Assembly: GCF_002099195.1 (NCBI RefSeq)
Contig: NZ_NBYX01000018.1
Span: 62,001 to 126,000 of the forward strand
Source: Burkholderia puraquae
GTDB lineage: Bacteria; Pseudomonadota; Gammaproteobacteria; Burkholderiales; Burkholderiaceae
DNA length: 64,000 bases
Direction of reading: 5' to 3'
Shown here: one piece after another, positions 51,401-59,298 of the stretch
How the letters are laid out: every line of letters begins with the position of its first letter
Position numbering within the stretch: the first letter of the stretch is position 1
Made by a program: the position numbers and the translations under genes
Notes under the pieces: generated by a model
What the model was told of the DNA's origin: nothing
What the model saw: only the letters and a program-made list of their open reading frames with translations
Databases searched by the model: none

Positions 51401-52417
51401 ATGAACGTTTTCTACGACAAAGACGCCGACCTCTCCCTCATCAAGGGCAAGCAAGTCACGATCATCGGCTACGGCTCGCAAGGCCATGCACACGCGCTGA
51501 ACCTGAAGGAAAGCGGCGTGAACGTGACGGTTGGCCTGCGCAAGGATGGCGCGTCGTGGAGCAAGGCTGAAAACGCAGGCCTGTCGGTCAAGGAAGTCGC
51601 GGAAGCGGTGAAGGGCGCAGACGTCGTCATGATGCTGCTGCCGGACGAGCAGATCGCCGACGTGTACGCGAAGGAAGTGCACGCGAACATCAAGCAGGGC
51701 GCAGCGCTGGCGTTCGCGCACGGCTTCAATGTCCACTACGGCCAGGTGATCCCGCGCGCCGACCTCGACGTGATCATGATCGCGCCGAAGGCACCGGGCC
51801 ACACGGTTCGCGGCACGTACTCGCAAGGTGGCGGCGTGCCGCACCTGATCGCGGTTGCGCAGAACAAGTCGGGCGCGGCACGCGACATCGCGCTGTCGTA
51901 CGCGGCAGCGAACGGCGGCGGCCGTGCAGGCATCATCGAAACCAACTTCCGTGAAGAAACCGAAACCGACCTGTTCGGCGAGCAGGCCGTGCTGTGCGGC
52001 GGTACCGTCGAGCTGATCAAGGCGGGCTTCGAGACGCTGGTCGAAGCAGGCTACGCGCCGGAAATGGCGTACTTCGAGTGCCTGCACGAACTGAAGCTGA
52101 TCGTCGACCTGATCTACGAAGGCGGCATCGCGAACATGAACTACTCGATCTCGAACAACGCCGAGTACGGCGAGTACGTGACGGGCCCGCGTGTCGTCAC
52201 GGAAGAGACGAAGAAGGCGATGAAGCAGTGCCTGACCGACATCCAGACGGGCGAGTACGCAAAGAGCTTCATCCTCGAGAACAAGGCAGGCGCGCCGACG
52301 CTGCAGTCGCGCCGCCGCCTGACGGCCGAGCACCAGATCGAACAGGTCGGTGCGAAGCTGCGCGCGATGATGCCGTGGATCGCGAAGAACAAGCTCGTCG
52401 ACCAGACGAAGAACTAA
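51401..52417 (+). CDS. ilvC: Ketol-acid reductoisomerase, class I
   Basis: IlvC isomerises and reduces acetolactate with NADPH and Mg2+. The 338-residue protein matches class I length, with MNVFYDKDADLSLIKGKQV, the NADPH motif GYGSQGHAHALNLKESG near 25-41, the Mg-binding DLFGEQAVLCGG near 190-201 and the C-terminal MMPWIAKNKLVDQ. AAGGAA precedes the ATG. A perfect terminator follows about 45 bases past the stop, closing the ilvIHC operon. Confidence 0.97.
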   Translation: MNVFYDKDADLSLIKGKQVTIIGYGSQGHAHALNLKESGVNVTVGLRKDGASWSKAENAGLSVKEVAEAVKGADVVMMLLPDEQIADVYAKEVHANIKQGAALAFAHGFNVHYGQVIPRADLDVIMIAPKAPGHTVRGTYSQGGGVPHLIAVAQNKSGAARDIALSYAAANGGGRAGIIETNFREETETDLFGEQAVLCGGTVELIKAGFETLVEAGYAPEMAYFECLHELKLIVDLIYEGGIANMNYSISNNAEYGEYVTGPRVVTEETKKAMKQCLTDIQTGEYAKSFILENKAGAPTLQSRRRLTAEHQIEQVGAKLRAMMPWIAKNKLVDQTKN

Positions 52418-52461
52418 GCCCCGCGAGCTGTTCCGGCCCCTCGAATAGAGGGCCGGTACCA

Positions 52462-52500
52462 AAAAGCCGCCCGAAGGCAGCAGTGCCCCGGGCGGCTTTT
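52462..52500 (+). terminator. Rho-independent terminator of ilvIHC
   Basis: AAAAGCCGCCCG pairs with CGGGCGGCTTTT over 12 perfect base pairs with a 15-base loop. The stem ends in four Ts. It separates ilvC from psd. Confidence 0.9.
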
Positions 52501-52544
52501 GCTATCCTACGGGCTTTGCAATTCACCGAACACAGAACGAATCC

Positions 52545-53189
52545 ATGAACTATCCTCATCCGATCATCGCGCGCGAAGGCTGGCCGTTCATCGCGATTGC
52601 AGCCGTCATTGCGCTGTTGATCCACGCCATCGGGGGCTTCGGCTTCGCGTGGCCGTTCTGGCTGCTGCTCGTCTTCGTCGTCCAGTTCTTCCGCGATCCG
52701 CAGCGCCCGATCCCGGCGCAGCCGAACGCCGTGCTGTGCCCGGCGGACGGCCGCATCGTCGCGGTCGAGACCGCGCAGGATCCGTACGCGAACCGAGAAG
52801 CGCTGAAGATCAGCGTGTTCATGAATGTCTTCAACGTCCATTCGCAGCGTTCGCCGGTCGATGGCGCGATCTCCAAGGTCGAGTACTTCCCGGGCGCGTT
52901 CCTGAACGCGGCGATCGACAAGGCGTCGACCGAGAACGAACGCAATGCGGTCGTGATCCAGACGGCGAGCGGCAAGACCGTGACGGCCGTGCAGATCGCG
53001 GGCCTCGTCGCACGCCGGATTCTCTGCTACGTGCGCGCCGGCGAGCCGCTGTCGCGCGGCCAGCGCTACGGGTTCATCCGCTTCGGCTCGCGCGTCGATG
53101 TGTACCTGCCGCTCGGTAGCCGCGCGAAGGTGTCGATCGGCGAGAAGGTCTACGCGTCGTCGACGATCCTCGCCGAACTCGAACAGTAA
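52545..53189 (+). CDS. psd: Phosphatidylserine decarboxylase proenzyme
   Basis: Psd makes phosphatidylethanolamine from phosphatidylserine. The 214-residue protein belongs to the short, archaeal/Bacillus-like type: two hydrophobic helices near 14-48, the motif NVFNVHSQRSPVDG near 88-101, and the self-cleavage site RFGSRVDVYLP near 186-196 where Gly-Ser gives the pyruvoyl group. It is 15 bases before pssA, which provides its substrate. Confidence 0.93.
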   Translation: MNYPHPIIAREGWPFIAIAAVIALLIHAIGGFGFAWPFWLLLVFVVQFFRDPQRPIPAQPNAVLCPADGRIVAVETAQDPYANREALKISVFMNVFNVHSQRSPVDGAISKVEYFPGAFLNAAIDKASTENERNAVVIQTASGKTVTAVQIAGLVARRILCYVRAGEPLSRGQRYGFIRFGSRVDVYLPLGSRAKVSIGEKVYASSTILAELEQ

Positions 53190-53204
53190 GCGGCGAGGCG
53201 CACG

Positions 53205-54077
53205 ATGGCCGCATTCAAACCGCGTCGGCCGCGCAACGGCGCCGGCCAGACACCACGTCCGTTCCGCCGCAACAAGGTGATGGCGCCCGAATCGGGGCCC
53301 ATCGAGAGCCGCCGCGCCGCGCGCCAGCGGTTCCTGAAGACACGCGGCATCTACCTGCTGCCGAACGCGTTCACGACCGCCGCGCTGTTCTGCGGCTTCT
53401 TCGCGGTCGTGCAGGCGATGAACGTGCGTTTCGAGATCGCCGCGATCGCGATCTTCGTCGCGATGGTGCTCGACGGGATGGACGGGCGCGTCGCCCGCAT
53501 GACGCATACGCAGAGCGCGTTCGGCGAGCAGTTCGACAGCCTGTCGGACATGGTGTCGTTTGGCGTCGCGCCCGCGCTCGTGATGTACGAGTGGGTGCTG
53601 AAGGATCTCGGCCGCTGGGGCTGGCTCGCCGCGTTCGTCTATTGCTCGGGCGCCGCGCTGCGGCTCGCGCGCTTCAATACGAACATCGGCGTCGTCGACA
53701 AGCGCTTCTTCCAGGGGTTGCCGAGCCCGGCTGCCGCCGCGCTGATCGCGGGCTTCGTGTGGCTCGCCACCGACAATCGCGTGCCGCTGAAGCTCGGCTG
53801 GCTGCCGTGGGTCGCGTTCGTGCTGACGATCTACGCGGGCGTGACGATGGTGTCGAACGCGCCGTTCTACAGCGGCAAGGCGCTCGACGTGCGGCACCGC
53901 GTGCCGTTCGCGGCGATCCTGCTGGTCGTCGTCGCGTTCGTGCTCGTGTCGTCCGACCCGCCGCTGATGCTGTTCTGCCTGTTCGTGCTGTACGGGCTGT
54001 CCGGCTATGTGTTCTGGGCCTACATGGCCATCCGCGGGCGCGCGAATCCGGCGCGCTCGTCGCAGCGCGATCACTGA
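53205..54077 (+). CDS. pssA: CDP-diacylglycerol-serine O-phosphatidyltransferase
   Basis: PssA joins serine to CDP-diacylglycerol in the membrane. The 290-residue type II enzyme shows the CDP-alcohol phosphotransferase signature DGMDGRVARMTHTQSAFGEQ, followed by DSLSDMVSFGVAPA (the DGxxAR...GxxxDxxxD pattern), with about eight hydrophobic helices. A basic N-terminal stretch precedes the first helix. It lies 15 bases after psd and ends before a strong terminator, so psd-pssA is a two-gene operon. Confidence 0.93.
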   Translation: MAAFKPRRPRNGAGQTPRPFRRNKVMAPESGPIESRRAARQRFLKTRGIYLLPNAFTTAALFCGFFAVVQAMNVRFEIAAIAIFVAMVLDGMDGRVARMTHTQSAFGEQFDSLSDMVSFGVAPALVMYEWVLKDLGRWGWLAAFVYCSGAALRLARFNTNIGVVDKRFFQGLPSPAAAALIAGFVWLATDNRVPLKLGWLPWVAFVLTIYAGVTMVSNAPFYSGKALDVRHRVPFAAILLVVVAFVLVSSDPPLMLFCLFVLYGLSGYVFWAYMAIRGRANPARSSQRDH

Positions 54078-54098
54078 CGCACATGCGTTTTTTCCCGG

Positions 54099-54126
54099 AA
54101 ACGGCGGCTTCGAGGCCGCCGTTTTC
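54099..54126 (+). terminator. Rho-independent terminator of psd-pssA
   Basis: AAACGGCGGC pairs with GCCGCCGTTT (10 base pairs, 6-base loop), followed by further Ts. It lies 22 bases past the pssA stop. Confidence 0.88.
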
Positions 54127-54176
54127 TTTTGCCCCTTTTTTGAACCGGGCCGCCGGAAACCCCGGGTGCCGTCCGA

Positions 54177-54205
54177 TTGCGCACCCAACGGAATGCCGCT
54201 ATAGT
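54177..54205 (+). promoter_or_regulatory. Sigma-70 promoter of the leu leader and leuA
   Basis: TTGCGC (54177-54182) and TATAGT (54200-54205) stand 17 bases apart. The expected start point near 54212 falls directly at the leader peptide's ATG (54213). Confidence 0.65.
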
Positions 54206-54212
54206 CTTCGGC

Positions 54213-54293
54213 ATGACTGCCTTTTCCCGCCTCTCCCTCCTTCTAGCCGGTGCGCCGCTACGCGCGCTAGCTTTGGCGCGCCTGCCGCGCTGA
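54213..54293 (+). CDS. Leu-rich leader peptide of leuA (candidate attenuator)
   Basis: The 26-residue frame reads MTAFSRLSLLLAGAPLRALA then LARLPR and contains eight Leu codons, including CTT and three CTA, codons that are rare in this GC-rich genome. Ribosomes stalling at these would sense leucine shortage, the classic leu attenuation design. No ribosome-binding site precedes the ATG, and the promoter suggests translation from a leaderless mRNA. A short hairpin (CGCCAGCGGTGGCG) lies near 54330, but no textbook U-run terminator was found before leuA. Confidence 0.7.
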   Translation: MTAFSRLSLLLAGAPLRALALARLPR

Positions 54294-54395
54294 CCGTTCT
54301 CGCCCTCCGTCAAGCCTCGTCTGTTGTTGAGCGTCGCCAGCGGTGGCGCGATCTCGTTACGTTTGACTTCCGTATAAAAAGCCCTGGAGCCCCCC

Positions 54396-55940
54396 ATGAC
54401 AGACAAGCTGATCATTTTCGATACGACGTTGCGTGACGGCGAACAATCGCCCGGCGCGTCGATGACGAAGGAAGAGAAAATCCGTATCGCGAAGCACCTC
54501 GAGCGGATGAAGGTCGACGTGATCGAGGCCGGCTTCGCGGCCAGCTCGAACGGCGATTTCGATGCGATCCACACGATCGCCGGTCTCATTAAGGACAGCA
54601 CGATTTGCTCGCTGGCGCGCGCCAACGACAAGGACATCCAGCGTGCGGCCGACGCGCTGAAGCCGGCCGAGAGCTTCCGGATCCACACGTTCATTGCGAC
54701 GTCGCCGCTGCACATGGAGAAGAAGCTGCGGATGACGCCCGACCAGGTGTTCGAGCAGGCTCGCCTCGCGGTGCGCTTCGCGCGCAAGTTCACCGACGAC
54801 GTTGAATTCTCGCCGGAAGACGGCAGCCGCTCCGACATGGATTTCCTGTGCCGCGTGCTGGAAGCCGTGATCGCCGAAGGCGCGACGACGATCAACATTG
54901 CCGACACGGTCGGCTACGGCGTGCCGGAGCTGTACGGCAACCTCGTGAAGACGCTGCGCGAACGCATTCCGAATTCGGACAAGGCGATCTTCTCGGTGCA
55001 CTGCCATAACGATCTCGGGATGGCCGTCGCAAACTCGCTCGCCGGCGTGAAGATCGGCGGTGCGCGTCAGGTCGAGTGCACGATCAACGGTCTCGGCGAG
55101 CGCGCGGGCAATACGTCGCTCGAAGAAATCGTGATGGCCGTGAAGACGCGCAAGGACTACTTCGGTCTCGACGTCGGCATCGACACGTCGCAGATCGTGC
55201 CGACGTCGAAGCTCGTGTCGCAGATCACCGGTTTCGTCGTGCAGCCGAACAAGGCCGTGGTCGGCGCAAACGCGTTCGCGCACGCGTCGGGCATCCACCA
55301 GGACGGCGTGCTGAAGGCGCGCGACACCTACGAGATCATGCGCGCGGAAGACGTGGGCTGGACCGCGAACAAGATCGTGCTCGGCAAGCTGTCGGGCCGT
55401 AACGCGTTCAAGCAGCGCCTGCAGGAGCTCGGCGTGTCGCTCGACAGCGAGAGCGAACTGAATGCCGCGTTCATGCGTTTCAAGGATCTGGCCGACCGCA
55501 AGGCCGAGATCTTCGACGAGGACATCATCGCGATCGTGTCCGAGGAATCGGCGTTCGCGCACGAGCAGGAGCACTTCAAGTTCGTGTCGCTGTCGCAGCA
55601 CTCGGAAACGGGCGAGCAGCCGCATGCGAAGGTCGTGTTCGGGGTCGAAGGCAAGGAAGTGACCGGCGAGGCGCGCGGCAACGGTCCGGTCGATGCGACG
55701 TTCAATGCGATCGAGAGCGAAGTCGGCAGCGGTTCCGAACTGCTGCTGTATTCGGTGAACGCGATCACGACCGGCACGCAGGCACAGGGCGAAGTGACTG
55801 TCCGGCTGTCGAAGAGCGGGCGGATCGTCAATGGCGTCGGCACTGATCCGGACATCGTCGCGGCATCCGCGAAGGCATACATTTCCGCACTGAACAAGCT
55901 GCATTCGAAGGACGACAAGCTCAATCCGCAGCGCTCATAA
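54396..55940 (+). CDS. leuA: 2-isopropylmalate synthase
   Basis: LeuA condenses 2-ketoisovalerate and acetyl-CoA, the committed step to leucine. The 514-residue protein starts with the metal-binding FDTTLRDGEQSPGASM (residues 7-22), carries FSVHCHNDLGMAVANSLAG near 200 with the catalytic His residues, and ends in the leucine-binding regulatory domain (ARGNGPVDATFNAIE near 426). CTGGAG precedes the ATG. Feedback by leucine is expected from the C-terminal domain, in addition to the leader peptide. Confidence 0.97.
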   Translation: MTDKLIIFDTTLRDGEQSPGASMTKEEKIRIAKHLERMKVDVIEAGFAASSNGDFDAIHTIAGLIKDSTICSLARANDKDIQRAADALKPAESFRIHTFIATSPLHMEKKLRMTPDQVFEQARLAVRFARKFTDDVEFSPEDGSRSDMDFLCRVLEAVIAEGATTINIADTVGYGVPELYGNLVKTLRERIPNSDKAIFSVHCHNDLGMAVANSLAGVKIGGARQVECTINGLGERAGNTSLEEIVMAVKTRKDYFGLDVGIDTSQIVPTSKLVSQITGFVVQPNKAVVGANAFAHASGIHQDGVLKARDTYEIMRAEDVGWTANKIVLGKLSGRNAFKQRLQELGVSLDSESELNAAFMRFKDLADRKAEIFDEDIIAIVSEESAFAHEQEHFKFVSLSQHSETGEQPHAKVVFGVEGKEVTGEARGNGPVDATFNAIESEVGSGSELLLYSVNAITTGTQAQGEVTVRLSKSGRIVNGVGTDPDIVAASAKAYISALNKLHSKDDKLNPQRS

Positions 55941-55956
55941 GCGCTGCGCATCACCG

Positions 55957-55996
55957 AAACGCCCCGTGCGGCCCAGCGCCGCCGGGGCGTTTTTTC
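55957..55996 (+). terminator. Rho-independent terminator of leuA
   Basis: AAACGCCCC pairs with GGGGCGTTT, followed by TTTTC. It lies 17 bases past the leuA stop and just before the converging SulP gene's end. Confidence 0.88.
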
Positions 55997-56005
55997 ATTT
56001 GCCGC

Positions 56006-57556
56006 TCATTCGGCGGCCGGCGCACGGAACAGCCAGCGGCGCGCGGCCGTGCGCGGCGCCGGGCTGCGCCGCCGGAACTCCACCGCGATGCCGCGTCGCG
56101 GCGCATCGGCGACGAACGCGTCGAGCAGTTCGAGCACGTCGTGATCGATGTAGTCGGCGCGCGTCGCGTCGATGATCACTGCGGCCCGGTCGGGAATGTG
56201 CCGCAGGTGGTGCTTGACCTGTACCTTGCCGAGAAACGACACGTCCTTGCGAAACGACAGCAGGAAGTGGTCGTCGTGCTGCGCGAGCGTGACGGGGCTT
56301 TTCAGGTTCGCGATGGCGACTGCCAGCACGCTGCAGGCGAGGCCGAGCGCGATGCCGAACAGCAGGTCGACTGCGAGCACGCCGGCGATCGTCGCGGCGA
56401 ACGGCACGAACGCGGCCGGCCCCTGTTTCATCACCGAGCGGAACAACGCGGGTTTCGCGAGCTTGAAGCCGGTGTGGATCAGGATCGCGGCGAGGCTCGC
56501 GAGCGGGATCAGGTTGATCAGGCCGGTGAGCGCGAACACGCTCGCGAGCAGCAGCATCCCGTGCACGATCGCCGACATCCGGCTTTGCGCGCCCGCATTG
56601 ACGTTCACCGAGCTGCGCACGATCACCGACGTGATCGGCAGGCCGCCCATCGCGCCCGCGACGAGATTGCCTACGCCCTGGGCCTTGAGCTCGCGGTCGG
56701 GCTGGGTCGGCCGGCGCTTCGGATCGATCTGCTCGACCGCTTCGAGGCTCAGCAGCGTCTCGAGGCTCGCGACGACCGCGAGCGTGATCGCGACGCGCCA
56801 CACGTCCGGATTGACGAGCTGCGCGAAGTTCGGGCCGAGCTCCGCATGCTTGAGCGACGCCGCGAAGGCCGCGAACGATCCGAGTTCGGGCAGCGTCACG
56901 CGATGGGCAGCGCCTGGCGCGACCGACGGTGCGACGACGCTCAGCACGAGCGTGGCGCCGATACCCAGCACGACCACCGCGAGCGGGGCCGGTACCGAGC
57001 GCACCAGTGCGAAGCGGCGCAGCGCGGGCGTGTCCCACGCGACCAGCAGCGCGAGCGATGCGAGTGCGATGGCTGTCGCGGCCCACGCGACCGGCAGGCC
57101 CGGCCAGTTCGCAAACGATTGCGCTGCCGAGCCGCCGATGCCGAACGCGAACGGAATCTGCTTCACGATCAGCAACAGGCCGATCGCGGCGAGCATGCCC
57201 TTGATGACGGGCGACGGCACATAGGCGGCGAAGCGGCCGGCGCGCAGCATGCCGAACCCGAACTGCAGTACGCCGGACAGCAGTACCGCGAGCAGGAACG
57301 CGGAGAAGCTGCCGAGTTGCCCGATGCCTTCGACGACGATCACGACGAGGCCCGCGGCCGGCCCGCTGACGGACAGCGACGAGCCGCTCAGCAGCGCGAC
57401 GACGATGCCGCCGACGATGCCGGACACGAGCCCGGCGAATGGTTCGACGCCGGATGCATTGGCGATGCCGAGACACAGCGGCAGCGCGACGAGGAAAACG
57501 ACGACGCCGGCGACGATGTCGCGCGGCAGGGTGGACAGGCGCTCGTTCAGTTTCAT
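56006..57556 (-). CDS. SulP family anion transporter with STAS domain
   Basis: The 516-residue transporter has the SulP core of about 12-14 helices (GVVVFLVALPLCLGIANASG near 14-33, SVSGPAAGLVVIVVEG near 65) and a shortened C-terminal STAS domain near 430-510 (RHIPDRAAVIIDATRADYID). SulP proteins carry sulfate, bicarbonate or other anions. The carbonic anhydrase gene ends 37 bases upstream in the same direction, which favours bicarbonate (BicA-like) transport. The start at 57556 (MKLNERL) fits the family; the frame extends further up inside the anhydrase gene. Confidence 0.88.
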   Translation of the reverse strand: MKLNERLSTLPRDIVAGVVVFLVALPLCLGIANASGVEPFAGLVSGIVGGIVVALLSGSSLSVSGPAAGLVVIVVEGIGQLGSFSAFLLAVLLSGVLQFGFGMLRAGRFAAYVPSPVIKGMLAAIGLLLIVKQIPFAFGIGGSAAQSFANWPGLPVAWAATAIALASLALLVAWDTPALRRFALVRSVPAPLAVVVLGIGATLVLSVVAPSVAPGAAHRVTLPELGSFAAFAASLKHAELGPNFAQLVNPDVWRVAITLAVVASLETLLSLEAVEQIDPKRRPTQPDRELKAQGVGNLVAGAMGGLPITSVIVRSSVNVNAGAQSRMSAIVHGMLLLASVFALTGLINLIPLASLAAILIHTGFKLAKPALFRSVMKQGPAAFVPFAATIAGVLAVDLLFGIALGLACSVLAVAIANLKSPVTLAQHDDHFLLSFRKDVSFLGKVQVKHHLRHIPDRAAVIIDATRADYIDHDVLELLDAFVADAPRRGIAVEFRRRSPAPRTAARRWLFRAPAAE

Positions 57557-57593
57557 GGTTGGGGCGATTTCATTGGCTTGGGGGCGGGGTAGG

Positions 57594-58235
57594 TCAGCCG
57601 AGCGCGCCGGCCGTCGCGGCCTGCACGGGTTCGACGTCGGCGGGCGGAGCGGTGTAGCCGGAATCGAGTTCCTGCAGGCGGCCGTCGGCGAGCGAAAAGA
57701 TCCAGCCGTGCACGAGCGGCGGCCGTTCGCGGCCCCGCACGATGGGGGACGCGCGCAGCAGCCGCACCTGTTCGAGCACGTTGAGTTCGGCGAGGCGGTC
57801 GGCGGCGGCCGTGTCGTCAAGCCCGTCGAGCGTGTCGCGATGGCGCCGCGCGAGCGCGCAGAGCGGCGCGATGCGGCGCGCGACGTGCGGCAGGTCGGAC
57901 GGTGGCGGCAGCAGCGACGCGCGTACGCCGCCGCACCCGTAGTGCCCGCACACGATCACGTGGTCGACCTGCAGCACGCGCACCGCGTACTCGAGCACGC
58001 TGGCGGAATTGTCGTCGTCAGGATGGAACAGGTTCGCGATGTTGCGATGGACGAACAGCTCGCCGGGCGCGCAGTGCGTGATGGTTTCGGCCGGCACGCG
58101 GCTGTCGGCGCAGCCGATCCACAGCACGCGCGGGTTCTGGCCGCGCGCCAGCGCGTCGAAGAAACCGGGCGTGTATTCACGCGTTTCGCGGGCCCAGGCG
58201 ATGTTGGCAACCAGCATGCTCTTGGGGCGATTCAT
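57594..58235 (-). CDS. can: Beta-class carbonic anhydrase
   Basis: The 213-residue enzyme interconverts CO2 and bicarbonate. Zinc ligands and active-site residues are visible in LWIGCADSRVPAE (Cys42, Asp44) and VIVCGHYGCGGVRAS near 100. AAGGAGTCCTC precedes the ATG at 58235. It is followed by a SulP transporter, suggesting a bicarbonate supply operon, useful for carboxylation at low CO2. An inverted repeat about 130 bases upstream may bind a regulator. Confidence 0.94.
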   Translation of the reverse strand: MNRPKSMLVANIAWARETREYTPGFFDALARGQNPRVLWIGCADSRVPAETITHCAPGELFVHRNIANLFHPDDDNSASVLEYAVRVLQVDHVIVCGHYGCGGVRASLLPPPSDLPHVARRIAPLCALARRHRDTLDGLDDTAAADRLAELNVLEQVRLLRASPIVRGRERPPLVHGWIFSLADGRLQELDSGYTAPPADVEPVQAATAGALG

Positions 58236-58356
58236 GAGGACTCCTTTTTGATAGGGGCAAACGAATATCGGCGGAAATGACGTAATGGCATTCTTTCTAA
58301 ATTGAAAGGTTCTATTTCGACTGATATTAGGGGTATGCCCTAGCGCTTCGGGTGCG

Positions 58357-58375
58357 TTGAAACAATTTGTTTCAA
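58357..58375. promoter_or_regulatory. Inverted repeat, possible operator of can-SulP
   Basis: TTGAAACA-ATT-TGTTTCAA is a perfect 8-bp inverted repeat with a 3-base centre, about 120 bases upstream of the can ATG. The size suits a LysR-type (T-N11-A) or similar dimeric regulator; no such regulator gene is adjacent. Confidence 0.45.
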
Positions 58376-58544
58376 ATTGGCTTGGCGTAGTGCATTGCAT
58401 GCACCAATCCGCCGCATGACATGCATTGCTTATGCCTGTTTCCGCGCAAAGGCCCGCATGACAGGGATGTCAGCGTGTTGCCATCTGAATGTTACGATCG
58501 GAAAAGATTTCCGTGGTATTTGCCGAATTAATCGGAAAGCGGAA

Positions 58545-58585
58545 AAAAGGAAATGGCCATTCACGAAATGATTCGTGAATGGCCA
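58545..58585 (-). terminator. Rho-independent terminator of the lipoprotein gene
   Basis: TGGCCATTCACGAA pairs with TTCGTGAATGGCCA, a perfect 14-bp stem with a 4-base loop. On the minus strand it is followed by TTTCCTTTTTTCC. Confidence 0.88.
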
Positions 58586-58616
58586 CGGTGAAAATTGCGC
58601 GTAAATGCTTAATCGG

Positions 58617-59129
58617 TCAGAACAGGTTGCGGCGGTCGGGGTCGTGCAGCGGGTCGGGCGTTTTCTGCGTGATGCGCAGGATGCCCTGCGGATCGAAGTA
58701 GAAGCTGTACATCATGTACCAGACGTTGTCCTCGAGATACCGGTAGGTCCACACCTCTCGCTTCATCAGCGGGAAGTAGGACGTCTCGACGGGGCGTCCG
58801 AAGTTGACGAGGACGTCGGTCTTCGTCCACTTGCCGATCTCCGCGCGATAAAACTCGCTCGGCTGCAGGACCTGGCGCACGTTGACGATCTTGTGGGCTG
58901 CGTCGACGTCGGCCGCGATGGTGATTTCGCCCATCGGCTGGGTCGGCCACATCAGGCGCTTGCCGCCGCCGGGCAGGTCGTAGATCTCGCGCGGCGGGCC
59001 CATGCGTGCGACGATCGCCGACTCGTCCTGGCCGGCCTGGTATTGCTGCCACGGTTGCGCGCAACCGGCCAGCAGCGCGGCGGCGCTGGCGAGCAGCACC
59101 GGCAGGCGCACGGAAATGCGAAAGCGCAT
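58617..59129 (-). CDS. Small lipoprotein with BamE/SmpA-like region
   Basis: The 170-residue protein has a signal sequence and lipobox LLAGC (Cys about 23). The segment SAIVARMGPPREIYDLPGGG near 37-56, followed by a strand (KRLMWPTQ), is repeated in a similar form later (VLVNFGRPVETSYFP near 106-120). This is the small alpha/beta repeat seen in BamE/SmpA-like lipoproteins, here apparently in two copies. It probably sits in the outer membrane facing the periplasm. The ATG at 59129 follows GGAG. No function is known; it is monocistronic and has a strong terminator. Confidence 0.75.
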   Translation of the reverse strand: MRFRISVRLPVLLASAAALLAGCAQPWQQYQAGQDESAIVARMGPPREIYDLPGGGKRLMWPTQPMGEITIAADVDAAHKIVNVRQVLQPSEFYRAEIGKWTKTDVLVNFGRPVETSYFPLMKREVWTYRYLEDNVWYMMYSFYFDPQGILRITQKTPDPLHDPDRRNLF

Positions 59130-59298
59130 GGGGATTCTCCAGAACACGGAAACAAGTCCCGTTTTATCACGGACGGTGCGCGACCGCGCATCGCGCGGAA
59201 AAAATCGGTGCGGATCGCCTGTGCGGTCACGCTTGCGGGCGGCGGGGGCGCCGGCCTATGATCCGCGCTTCTCGGGCAGATTGAAGGGCAGGTGGCCG

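Larger units (their letters stand above)
58236..58616. other. AT-richer control region before can
   Basis: These 381 bases are less GC-rich than the rest and hold no gene. They contain a 19-base inverted repeat (58357-58375), likely the can promoter, and at the right end the terminator of the lipoprotein gene. Short open frames here have no coding character. Confidence 0.6.

Noticed and set aside
56006..57820. SulP protein extended to 604 codons
   Set aside because: The added residues come from a shadow frame of the carbonic anhydrase gene. MKLNERL at 57556 begins the family domain.
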